The notes under the pieces are model-generated. The model was given only the letters and a program-made list of their open reading frames with translations, was not told the DNA's origin and made no database searches. The translations under genes were made by a program, and so were the position numbers. Of a stretch of 36,953 nucleotides of DNA, positions 1 through 6,880 are shown in pieces. The stretch's first letter is position 1; each line of letters begins with the position of its first letter. This DNA is from Blautia sp. (GTDB taxonomy: Bacteria > Bacillota > Clostridia > Lachnospirales > Lachnospiraceae), in assembly GCA_017475035.1 (NCBI GenBank), contig JAFVGK010000052.1, forward strand, positions 1 to 36,953, in the 5' to 3' direction.

Positions 1-250
1 ATTCCCAATCAAATGGGATGGAGGGTGGGCGTTACATCCGGTTGTAGTAAATATGGCATAAGCCATATTGAACAACAGAGAAAAGTGATTTACATAAATA
101 ATTTAATAATATTTATTGTATTTATCATTTTTCATAACGTGACTTATGACACAGCTTTCAGGCTGCCGCAGAATCAGGCTTCTGTCGACGCTGTCATAGA
201 ATGATTGCCGAAAATGCATTTCCCCTTTTCAAATATATGGGCAAATATGG

Positions 251-279
251 TTGAACAAAAGGGCTGTGTAGTGTATCAT
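251..279 (+). promoter_or_regulatory. Probable sigma-70 promoter of the FAD-oxidoreductase operon
   Basis: TTGAAC at 251-256 and TATCAT at 274-279 are separated by exactly 17 bases. This matches the housekeeping consensus at four of six and five of six positions. Transcription would begin near 286, so the leader element at 295-335 would form almost the whole 5' untranslated region. Confidence 0.4.
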
Positions 280-294
280 ATTTGTAGATTCTGC

Positions 295-335
295 TTAGGA
301 TTGAGTCAACCTGCAAAACTGTATTTTGGGAGGAG
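295..335 (+). repeat. Dispersed leader element, copy A (carries the SD)
   Basis: TTAGGATTGAGTCAAC (295-310) is followed by CAAAA-ctgta-TTTTG (314-328), a 5-bp stem with a 5-nt loop, running directly into the Shine-Dalgarno GGGAGGAG (328-335). The ATG follows at 344. The same arrangement precedes genes at 8642, 30845 and 35332, and in diverged form at 14947 and 19238. Copy A lacks the large upstream hairpin found in copies B and C. Its first 14 bases closely match the ends of the palindrome at 8351-8517. Confidence 0.65.
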
Positions 336-343
336 AAATACAG

Positions 344-1807
344 ATGAAGAAATTTGATGTATTCATCATCGGCGGTGGTGTGATCGGCAGCGCCATAGCC
401 AGAGAGCTTAGCCGTTACCGTCTGAGCATCGGCGTCGCGGAAAAAAATACGGATGTCTGCAATGAGACCAGCGGCAGGAATACAGGCGTCTGTCATGGAG
501 GCTTTGCCTATGACGTCGGCTCCCTGAAAGCAAAATTATGTGTGGAGGGCAATCGGATGATGGACGATCTGGCCAGAGAGCTGGATTTCCCCTTCAGACG
601 CTGCGGAAAAGTCCTTGTCGGAAATACCGAAGAGGAATACGCCAGACTCCTGGAGGTGATCGAGCAGGGGAATGCGAACGGCGCTTCCGGATTGCGGATG
701 ATTTCCGGGAAGGAACTGAAGGAGCTCATCCCTCAGGTAGAAGGAAGCTTCGCTCTGTTATCTGAAAACAGCGGAATTCTTGATCCCTTCCTGATGACAA
801 TTGCCCTTGCGGAAAACGCCGCGCAAAACGGGGCCGAATATTTCCTCGGCCATGAAGTCACAGGGATCCAAAGAGATACGGACGGCTACCTGATTGAAGC
901 CGGGGGAGAGATCTTCCGGAGCCGCTGGGTAATAAACAGCGCCGGACTTGGCTGCGGAAAGATTTCAGAGATGCTGGGAATCACCGGTTACCATATTGTC
1001 GGCTCAAAGGATGATTACATCATCCTGGATGAACGGCTGGGGCGCGGTCTTCCGATGCCGATCTATACCGTACCGTCCAATACCTATATGGGCATCCACG
1101 TTACCCCGACGACCGATGGAAATGTGCTTCTGGGTCCCACAGCCGAACAGACAGATAATATGTCCTGGTATGGCGTAGAACAGAAAAACCTGGATTATCT
1201 GTATGAAGAAGCGATGAAGCTGTGGCCGAATTTTACGCGCGGGGATTATATCCGGACATATTCCGGGATTCTGCCGAAATGGGTGGATGAGGAAGGCAGG
1301 ATCCAGGACTATAAAATCGAAATCAGGGACGATATTGCCCCAAATGCGGTAAACCTGATCGGGATGGAATCTCCCGGACTGACCGCATCCGTCGCCATAG
1401 CCCGATATGTGATCGCAATGATGCAGGAAAGGGAAGCCTTCATTGAAAATACGGATTTCAATCCAAATCGAAAAGCGATTGTCCGCTTCGAGAAGCTGGA
1501 CGGAAACACGCAGGCGAAGCTGATCAAAGAAAACCCGGATTACGGGGAACTGATATGCCGGTGCGGGAAGGTGACCAAAGCCGAAATCTTACAGGCGATT
1601 CATAATCCGCTGGGAGTGCATACCATGACAGGAGTCAAATACCGGACGCGCGCAATGATGGGACGCTGCCAGGGCGGGTATTGCCAGATGAGGATCACCC
1701 GGATGCTTGAGGAAGAGCTCGGGATAGCTCCGACAGATATAACGTATGCGCAGGAGGGTTCCCGGATGTTTTTCGGAAAAGTGCGGGAGGTGAATGAAGA
1801 TGAATAA
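344..1807 (+). CDS. GlpA-like FAD-dependent oxidoreductase with C-terminal [2Fe-2S] domain
   Basis: A 487-residue cytoplasmic flavoprotein of the DAO/GlpA family. The N-terminus has the FAD dinucleotide motif GGGVIGSAIARE (about residues 10-21). The C-terminal BFD-like domain has the cysteine pattern CRC (405/407) and CQGGYC (442/447), as in the iron-sulfur tail of GlpA-type dehydrogenases. ATG 344 was chosen over an upstream TTG at 326 because the TTG overlaps the GGGAGGAG ribosome site. It is the first gene of a five-gene operon and overlaps the next. Relatives with the same three-gene order are usually annotated as anaerobic glycerol-3-phosphate dehydrogenase. Here no glycerol kinase or facilitator is nearby and the surroundings are hexuronate genes. 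The substrate could therefore be a sugar acid or other hydroxy acid, which is inference. Family is sure, substrate is not. Confidence 0.9.
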   Translation: MKKFDVFIIGGGVIGSAIARELSRYRLSIGVAEKNTDVCNETSGRNTGVCHGGFAYDVGSLKAKLCVEGNRMMDDLARELDFPFRRCGKVLVGNTEEEYARLLEVIEQGNANGASGLRMISGKELKELIPQVEGSFALLSENSGILDPFLMTIALAENAAQNGAEYFLGHEVTGIQRDTDGYLIEAGGEIFRSRWVINSAGLGCGKISEMLGITGYHIVGSKDDYIILDERLGRGLPMPIYTVPSNTYMGIHVTPTTDGNVLLGPTAEQTDNMSWYGVEQKNLDYLYEEAMKLWPNFTRGDYIRTYSGILPKWVDEEGRIQDYKIEIRDDIAPNAVNLIGMESPGLTASVAIARYVIAMMQEREAFIENTDFNPNRKAIVRFEKLDGNTQAKLIKENPDYGELICRCGKVTKAEILQAIHNPLGVHTMTGVKYRTRAMMGRCQGGYCQMRITRMLEEELGIAPTDITYAQEGSRMFFGKVREVNEDE

Positions 1808-3059
1808 AAGGGAGACAGCACAGATATCCGAAAAGCAGAAAACAGATGTGCTCATCGTTGGCGCAGGCCCTGCCGGCCTGGCGGCAGCAGTCAGACTTTA
1901 TGAGCTGGGCATACATGATATTCTCGTAATAGAACGGGAAAACAGACCGGGAGGTATTCTAAGGCAATGCATTCATGACGGATTCGGGGTAACCCGTTTT
2001 GGGGAAAGCCTCACCGGCCCGGAATATGCCTCCCGTTTTATCGCAAAAGCTCTGGAATACGGGATTCGCATCATCAGCAATGCGGCGGTAACAGATATTA
2101 CGGCGGATCGTGAAGTCACCGTGGTATCGAGAGAAGGAAGAACGATCTGGCAGGCAAAGGCCGTCATTCTGGCAATGGGCTGCAGGGAACGGACCCGCGG
2201 CGCCGCGGCAATTCCCGGAGAACGTCCCTGCGGCGTATTTACCGCCGGCGTTGCGCAGGCATATATAAATATATATAACAGAATGCCCGCAAGAGAAACG
2301 GTCATCCTTGGCTCCGGTGATATCGGGATGATTATGGCCAGAAGACTGACCCTGGAAGGCGCTCATGTAAAGGCCGTCTATGAGATCCAGCCATATCCGA
2401 GCGGCCTGCCGAGAAATATCCGGCAATGCCTCCTGGACTATGATATCCCGCTCATTCTTTCCCATACGGTAACGCAGATCCACGGATCCCGCCGTCTCGA
2501 AGGAGTCACTGTGTCAGAGGTGGATGAAACCCTTCGCCCGGTCCCCGGAACGGATGAATATATCCCCTGTGACACCCTCATTTTATCCGTAGGTCTGATC
2601 CCTGAAAATGAGCTTTCTCTGGATGCAGGAGTAAGTCTGGATCCCAGAACCCATGGAGCCTTTGTGGATGAACATTTCCAGACAGATGTGCCGGGTATTT
2701 TTGCGGCAGGAAATGTGCTGCATGTCCATGATCTGGTCGACTTTGTTTCCAAAGAAGCGGAAGCAATGGCAGAGGCTGTAAAGAGCTATCTGGAAGAGGG
2801 AATTCTTGCGAAAGGCGGCATAAAGATTATCGCCGGGGAGGGAATTCATCATACGGTTCCTCAGGCTGCGGAAGGCAGGGAACCGTTTACCCTGAGCCTC
2901 AGGGTGCGCAGGCCGATGAGGGATGTCACAATCTGCGCGCGGCAGGGAAATGAAATCCTGGGAAGAAAGAAAATGAAACAGGCCCTGCCGGCGGAGATGA
3001 TCTGGCTGCCGCTGAAGCCTCTCAAAGGAACGGAGGATGTGGAGGTGTATGTGGAATGA
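1800..3059 (+). CDS. FAD/NAD(P)-dependent pyridine nucleotide-disulfide-type oxidoreductase
   Basis: A 419-residue flavoprotein. It has an N-terminal FAD motif (VGAGPAGLAAAVRLYELG), a central second dinucleotide fold (ILGSGDIGMIMARRL, the NAD(P)H site), and the FAD-closing segment VPGIFAAGNVLHVHDLVD. No redox-active CxxC disulfide is present, so it is not a thioredoxin-reductase type. It is the usual partner of the preceding GlpA-like protein and of DUF1667. It probably passes electrons between the substrate-oxidising flavin and NAD or another carrier. The start overlaps the previous gene by 8 bp. ATG 1800 is preferred over ATG 1794 because GGGAGG ends at 1790, giving 9 rather than 3 bases of spacing. 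The C-terminal 80 residues are a beta-rich tail also seen in this subfamily. Confidence 0.88.
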   Translation: MNKRETAQISEKQKTDVLIVGAGPAGLAAAVRLYELGIHDILVIERENRPGGILRQCIHDGFGVTRFGESLTGPEYASRFIAKALEYGIRIISNAAVTDITADREVTVVSREGRTIWQAKAVILAMGCRERTRGAAAIPGERPCGVFTAGVAQAYINIYNRMPARETVILGSGDIGMIMARRLTLEGAHVKAVYEIQPYPSGLPRNIRQCLLDYDIPLILSHTVTQIHGSRRLEGVTVSEVDETLRPVPGTDEYIPCDTLILSVGLIPENELSLDAGVSLDPRTHGAFVDEHFQTDVPGIFAAGNVLHVHDLVDFVSKEAEAMAEAVKSYLEEGILAKGGIKIIAGEGIHHTVPQAAEGREPFTLSLRVRRPMRDVTICARQGNEILGRKKMKQALPAEMIWLPLKPLKGTEDVEVYVE

Positions 3060-3427
3060 AAAAAGAATATACCTGTATTGTCTGTCCGAATGGCTGCCTG
3101 GTGACAGCCGAACGTGACACAGATCATGAAGAGTATACAATTACCGGACACGGCTGTGCAAGAGGGGTGGACTATGTCCGCCAGGAATTGACTGATCCGA
3201 GAAGAACGGTCTCTACAACGGTCGGCGTTAAGGGCGGGGACATGCCGTTGGCAAGCGTCAGGGTAACGTCGCCGATTCCGCTGGGAAAAATTCCCGAAGC
3301 CATGCGCCTGATCCATGCAAAGACCCTGACCGCGCCTGTGCATGCCGGAGATATTGTGATCCATAGCCTTCTTGGGCTTGATTGTGATGTAATCGCTGCC
3401 TGCTCCGTCTCAAAAAGGAGGATCTGA
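3056..3427 (+). CDS. DUF1667 small cysteine-motif protein, third subunit of the oxidoreductase trio
   Basis: A 123-residue protein with an N-terminal cysteine cluster (CIVCPNGC at residues 7-14, then HGCARG near 31-36) that could bind an iron-sulfur cluster. A conserved basic middle (DPRRTVSTTV) and a VTSPIPLGKIPEAM segment are typical of DUF1667. DUF1667 proteins occur almost only beside GlpA-like and FAD/NAD oxidoreductase genes, so a role as small electron-transfer or assembly subunit is the common guess. The start ATG overlaps the upstream stop as ATGA, implying coupled translation. The family call is firm and the function is inferred. Confidence 0.88.
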   Translation: MKKEYTCIVCPNGCLVTAERDTDHEEYTITGHGCARGVDYVRQELTDPRRTVSTTVGVKGGDMPLASVRVTSPIPLGKIPEAMRLIHAKTLTAPVHAGDIVIHSLLGLDCDVIAACSVSKRRI

Positions 3428-4149
3428 TGGAAGCCAAAGTAACTTATGAACAGATATTGCCGTTTTTGCTGGCGATCGGACTGATTTTTATCCTGCCTAT
3501 GCTGATGCGCAGGTACGGACTGCGATGGGAAGATCTGCTGCGCATGCTGACTTCACGTTTCCGCAAAAATGATTACGACTCGGAATCCAGACGCCTCCGG
3601 GAAAAGCAGAAAAACCGGCAGGAGCCTTATCTGACGAACAGCCGCAGCGGAGATCTGAAAAGCCTGGTATCTTCCCTGATTATTCTGGCCAGGCGGAATA
3701 AGCTCGGGCTTGTCTACCCGGGAACCGTCGCCTGGCAGGGAAAAATCGCAGGGCTTCTGGCTTTGGTCGTGACCAGAAGAAAAGTCATAGGGCTGAATTG
3801 CTTTGGCTACGGAGGTACGATCACCGAGGGAAAGAACAGCGGTAACTGGAACCAGCATATGAACGGTACGGACCAGTCTTTCGAAAATCCGCTTTTGGGA
3901 AATGAAAAGCAGAGGAAGCTTGTGAGGGCATCGATGGATGCGCATGGGATGCAGAATATTCCGTTGGAAGTTGTTTCTGTTTTTACCAGCAGAGGAGTAA
4001 CCGTAAAAACAAGCCATCATCGGGAAGTATTTGATACCGAAGGGTTGATTGCCTATCTGAAGGAAATGGCGGTACAGGATGGAGAACTGGATCCCTCCGA
4101 GACAGCCCTGAAGCTGAATGAACAGGTTCAGCGGATAAAGAAAAAGTAG
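3427..4149 (+). CDS. Membrane-anchored NERD-like protein without recognisable nuclease residues
   Basis: A 240-residue protein with one N-terminal membrane segment (about 10-27), a charged linker, and a soluble domain (about 75-200). That domain follows the NERD (nuclease-related domain) layout: a hydrophobic strand LLALVVTRRKVIGLN, then FGYGGTI, a tryptophan (NWNQ), then ENPLLGNEKQ and a late strand VVSVFTSRG. In canonical NERD proteins the first strand carries an Asp (IDhiv) and the next an E-x-K pair. Here those places read LLALVV and LNCFG, so the restriction-type catalytic triad appears lost. It overlaps the DUF1667 stop by one base (TGATG) and sits 16 bp before the regulator, so it is a true operon member. 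It may be a binding or sensor module. The fold assignment is by eye, without a profile search. Confidence 0.65.
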   Translation: MEAKVTYEQILPFLLAIGLIFILPMLMRRYGLRWEDLLRMLTSRFRKNDYDSESRRLREKQKNRQEPYLTNSRSGDLKSLVSSLIILARRNKLGLVYPGTVAWQGKIAGLLALVVTRRKVIGLNCFGYGGTITEGKNSGNWNQHMNGTDQSFENPLLGNEKQRKLVRASMDAHGMQNIPLEVVSVFTSRGVTVKTSHHREVFDTEGLIAYLKEMAVQDGELDPSETALKLNEQVQRIKKK

Positions 4150-4165
4150 AAAGGCCGAAATAAAT

Positions 4166-4879
4166 ATGGTGCTGAGCGTAAGCAAAGAGACGACCCAGGA
4201 TGCGGTGTATGCATTATTAAAAAAAGGAATCATGACATTAAGTCTTCCCCCGGGTACAGCGATGAGCACCCAGGAGATGGCGACAAAGCTGAATGTCAGC
4301 CGGACGCCGGTACGGGAAGCCTTTATCCGTCTGCATGAAGAAGGTCTGGTTGATATTTTTCCACAGCGTCAGACGATCGTTTCAAGAATCAATTTTACCC
4401 GTGTCCTTCAGGAACGATTTATCAGGGAAAGCCTTGAAATTGCCTCGCTGCACCTTTTGATGGAAAAAGGTCCTTCTGCCGCCTGTCTGGAGAAAATGGA
4501 AGAAAAAATCCTCGCCCAGGAACAATGTCAGAAAAAAAAAGATTACTCTGCATTCATTCTTCAGGATAATGAGATGCACAGAGTTATTTTTGACGAAGCC
4601 GGACAATCATTGGCCTGGGAAACCATCATGAGCGTGAACGGAAATTATGACAGATTCCGCGTGCTGACGGTTTCCAATGAAGAAACCATGAACAGTACGG
4701 TCCGCCAGCATAAGCTGTTGATTGATCTGATGCGGCGCGGGGAGAGCCAAAAGGTGTTCGATGAGATGTATGACCATGTAAGAAAGCTTCATTATGAAAA
4801 GAATGATCTGATCAGGCAATATCCGGATTATTTTTCTGCAGATGAAGATACAGGCGGTTTCCAGATAGGTTCTCTCTGA
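4166..4879 (+). CDS. GntR-family (FadR/FCD type) transcriptional regulator
   Basis: A 237-residue DNA-binding protein. The N-terminal winged helix-turn-helix (about 10-75) contains the family signature LSPPG-like LSLPPGTAMSTQEMATKLNVSRTPVREAFIRLHEEGLV. The C-terminal all-helical FCD ligand domain (about 80-225) has putative metal-binding residues in DNEMHRVIF and the RQHKLLIDLM helix. Regulators of this type (UxuR, ExuR, LgoR, KdgR-like) respond to hexuronate or aldonate intermediates. It is the last gene of the oxidoreductase operon and lies directly upstream of the TRAP/Uxu genes. The 26-bp palindrome at 5053-5078 is its most likely operator. The ribosome site (AGAAAGG) is weak, so coupling to the upstream gene may matter. 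Confidence 0.92.
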   Translation: MVLSVSKETTQDAVYALLKKGIMTLSLPPGTAMSTQEMATKLNVSRTPVREAFIRLHEEGLVDIFPQRQTIVSRINFTRVLQERFIRESLEIASLHLLMEKGPSAACLEKMEEKILAQEQCQKKKDYSAFILQDNEMHRVIFDEAGQSLAWETIMSVNGNYDRFRVLTVSNEETMNSTVRQHKLLIDLMRRGESQKVFDEMYDHVRKLHYEKNDLIRQYPDYFSADEDTGGFQIGSL

Positions 4880-4897
4880 AATCAAAGCAATTGTATG

Positions 4898-4937
4898 GGC
4901 AGGAGGATCTGATCTTTGATCTATCTGCCTGCTTTTC
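4898..4937 (+). terminator. Possible weak terminator after the GntR gene
   Basis: GGCAGG near 4898 can pair with CTGCC near 4925, enclosing GATCTGATCTTTGATC, and is followed by TGCTTTTC. The stem is imperfect and the T-run short. The reading is tentative. Confidence 0.3.
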
Positions 4938-5045
4938 TATCATGACATTTCATGGCAGATTAACCGAACCGGGATGATGAGGTTGTTAAATAATTATCAA
5001 AAAATTGCACAAATTCACAGTCAGATGTTTAGTTAAAATGTCATA

Positions 5046-5078
5046 TTGACAATAACATACTAGCATGTTAGTATGTTA
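5046..5078 (+). promoter_or_regulatory. Promoter of the TRAP/Uxu genes with a 26-bp operator palindrome
   Basis: TTGACA (5046-5051), a spacer of exactly 17 bases, and TAGTAT (5069-5074) form a strong -35 with a fair -10. The stretch 5053-5078 is an inverted repeat in which 12 of 13 base pairs match, centred on CATG at 5064-5067, with core half-sites TACTA and TAGTA. It fills the spacer and covers the -10. A bound dimer would block RNA polymerase, the usual mode of GntR/FCD repressors. An extra half-site (ATGTTAGTA) at 5074-5082 extends the 3' side. The binding protein is inferred to be the GntR regulator encoded at 4166-4879. Confidence 0.7.
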
Positions 5079-5134
5079 GTACAAAAGATACACGGAAACC
5101 CACTCACATTTTTTACCTGATAAGGAGGAGAAAC

Positions 5135-6115
5135 ATGAAGAAACTTGTAGCCGCTGCCATCGCAGCAACCATGACCCTGGCGCTGGGCATCAGCGCAAAC
5201 GCCGCCGAGTACACCATCAATATCGGACACATCAATGCTGAGAATGACTCCTGGCATCTGGCTGCCCTCGCTTTTGAGGAGTATGTCGAGGAGAAGTCCG
5301 AAGGCCGCATCGAGGTCGAGGTTTATCCCAACTCCCAGCTTGGCTCTGAGGTAGACATGCTGACTTCTATCCTGATGAATTCCGGCTGTGACATCACTTT
5401 CACAGGCGAATCCATGCAGACCTATGAGCCGGATCTTGGCATGATCGGCATGCCGTACCTGATCCAGTCCGATGAGCATATGGCTGCTGTCCTTGAAGGC
5501 GAACCTGGCAAAAAGTTTGAAGAGCTGATGGAAAATGCAGGGATGAAGGTTATCGGTTACTTTACCAGAGGCCCGAGATATATCACTTCCAACAAGAAGA
5601 TTGAGTCCATCGCTGATTGCCAGAATCTCCTGATCCGTACCCCGCAGTCTCCCATGACCGTCGCCGCTTTTGAAGCTGTCGGCGCGAAGCCTACCCCGAT
5701 GGCTCTGTCCGAGGTATTCACCTCTCTGCAGCAGGGAACGATCGAAGCGCAGGAGAACCCGCTGGCTATGATCCAGAACCAGTCCTTCTATGAAGTCCAG
5801 AAGTATCTCATCAGGACCGCTCACCTTCGCGCATGGGTTTACATCGCCATGGGCAAGGCTCAGTTTGATGCCCTTCCGGAAGACCTGCAGCAGGTCGTTC
5901 TTGACGGCGGCAAATACTGCCAGGATTATGAGCATGAGCTGTTCCTTGAGAACGAAGAGAAGTTCGAAGAGCAGCTTCAGGAAGAGGGTATGGAATTCGT
6001 CGATGTTGATCAGGCCGAGTTTGCGGAAGCTATGATCAATGGCGTTCTTCCGATCCTTACCGACAGCCAGAAGGAGATCTATGAAGCCATCGAGGCTGTA
6101 AATCCTGAAAAATAA
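5135..6115 (+). CDS. dctP: TRAP transporter solute-binding protein (DctP family)
   Basis: A 326-residue exported binding protein for a carboxylated solute. It has a clear Sec signal peptide (KK then AAAIAATMTLALGISANA-AEYT) and the DctP hallmarks: NSQLGSEVDML, the carboxylate-binding arginine in LLIRTPQSP, and MALSEVFTSLQQGTIEAQENP. The neighbours DctQ, DctM, UxuA and UxuB suggest a hexuronate or aldonate ligand. There is no lipobox cysteine, unlike most Gram-positive binding proteins. GGAGGAG lies 7 bases before the ATG. Strong hairpins after the gene would let it be made in excess over the membrane subunits, as is usual for binding proteins. Confidence 0.94.
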   Translation: MKKLVAAAIAATMTLALGISANAAEYTINIGHINAENDSWHLAALAFEEYVEEKSEGRIEVEVYPNSQLGSEVDMLTSILMNSGCDITFTGESMQTYEPDLGMIGMPYLIQSDEHMAAVLEGEPGKKFEELMENAGMKVIGYFTRGPRYITSNKKIESIADCQNLLIRTPQSPMTVAAFEAVGAKPTPMALSEVFTSLQQGTIEAQENPLAMIQNQSFYEVQKYLIRTAHLRAWVYIAMGKAQFDALPEDLQQVVLDGGKYCQDYEHELFLENEEKFEEQLQEEGMEFVDVDQAEFAEAMINGVLPILTDSQKEIYEAIEAVNPEK

Positions 6116-6171
6116 TGCCGGACGTTTCGTTTCGCGCAGCGATATGATCGGGCAGGAGACATGGACTGTTC

Positions 6172-6214
6172 CTGTCGCCTGCCTTGCGGGCCGCCGGTCG
6201 CCGACAGGCGACAG
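6172..6214 (+). promoter_or_regulatory. Long-loop hairpin in the dctP-dctQ gap
   Basis: CTGTCGCCTG (6172-6181) and CAGGCGACAG (6205-6214) form a perfect 10-bp stem around a GC-rich 23-nt loop. It lies between the dctP stop and the terminator at 6244. It may protect the dctP transcript 3' end. Confidence 0.5.
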
Positions 6215-6243
6215 CTTTCTTCGGGCAGCTCTATGATAAAAAA

Positions 6244-6279
6244 GACCAACAGCTGAAACGATGCTGTTGGTCCTTTTTA
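6244..6279 (+). terminator. Internal terminator/attenuator between dctP and dctQ
   Basis: GACCAACAGC (6244-6253) pairs perfectly with GCTGTTGGTC (6263-6272), followed by CTTTTT. An A-run precedes it. Its place inside the transport operon suggests partial termination that favours the binding protein over DctQ and DctM. Confidence 0.8.
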
Positions 6280-6322
6280 AAACATACTGAAATGGCGTTT
6301 GACGGATAAAGAGGAATCAGAA

Positions 6323-6877
6323 ATGAAGAAATTTGACAAATTTGTCAAGATTTATACAGAAATACTGTGCGCATTCGGCTGTGTATTTTATCTTGCTTTC
6401 TGTGTCTGTGTCATGGTGCAGATCGTCAGCCGTAATCTCTTGCCTTCTGCCCCGTCCTGGACAGAGGAGGCCGCCCGCTATACCTTTATCTATATGGTCG
6501 CATTTGGCTGTGGTGTAGCGGTATTGAAGGATGAGTTTGTTTTTGTCGAATTTTTAAAGGATGCATTGGAAGCAAAAGGCCTTCACAAACTGAACAAAGC
6601 AATCCGTATCCTGGTGACGATAGCCATGCTTGTATTAAGCGTATTTCTTTTAACCAAATCCGTTCCCGGGCTGGCATTCATTAAATTCAGAATGGTTTCT
6701 ACTGCCATGCAGATTCCGATGCAGTTGGTATATTTCTCACAGATTCTGTTATTCGGTTTCCTGTGTTTCAGTCTGGTTCTCCGCTTGATCCAGATGTTCC
6801 GGGACTGGAACAGTACCGAGGTTGATCCTCCGGAGTGGGAGAAGGAAGTAGAAGAAGTCAAAAAGGAGGTAGGCTGA
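6323..6877 (+). CDS. dctQ: TRAP transporter small permease (DctQ family)
   Basis: A 184-residue four-helix membrane protein: helices at about 10-32, 48-66, 88-110 and 130-152. The family motif SWTEEAARYTFIYMVAFGCG lies between the first two helices. It pairs with DctM to form the sodium-driven TRAP permease. ATG 6323, with AGAGGA just upstream, is preferred over an earlier TTG at 6299. It ends 3 bp before dctM. Confidence 0.92.
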   Translation: MKKFDKFVKIYTEILCAFGCVFYLAFCVCVMVQIVSRNLLPSAPSWTEEAARYTFIYMVAFGCGVAVLKDEFVFVEFLKDALEAKGLHKLNKAIRILVTIAMLVLSVFLLTKSVPGLAFIKFRMVSTAMQIPMQLVYFSQILLFGFLCFSLVLRLIQMFRDWNSTEVDPPEWEKEVEEVKKEVG

Positions 6878-6880
6878 TCC

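Larger units (their letters stand above)
1..343. other. Intergenic leader region before the first operon
   Basis: No convincing gene is seen in this AT-rich stretch. A short open frame beginning near position 13 has no ribosome site and no family resemblance. A small hairpin (ATGGC-ataa-GCCAT) lies at 54-67. CCCTTTT at 223-229 can pair with AAAAGGG at 257-263. A probable promoter (251-279) and one copy of the dispersed leader element (295-335) occupy the 3' end. The window starts here, so any gene further upstream is out of view. Confidence 0.6.
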
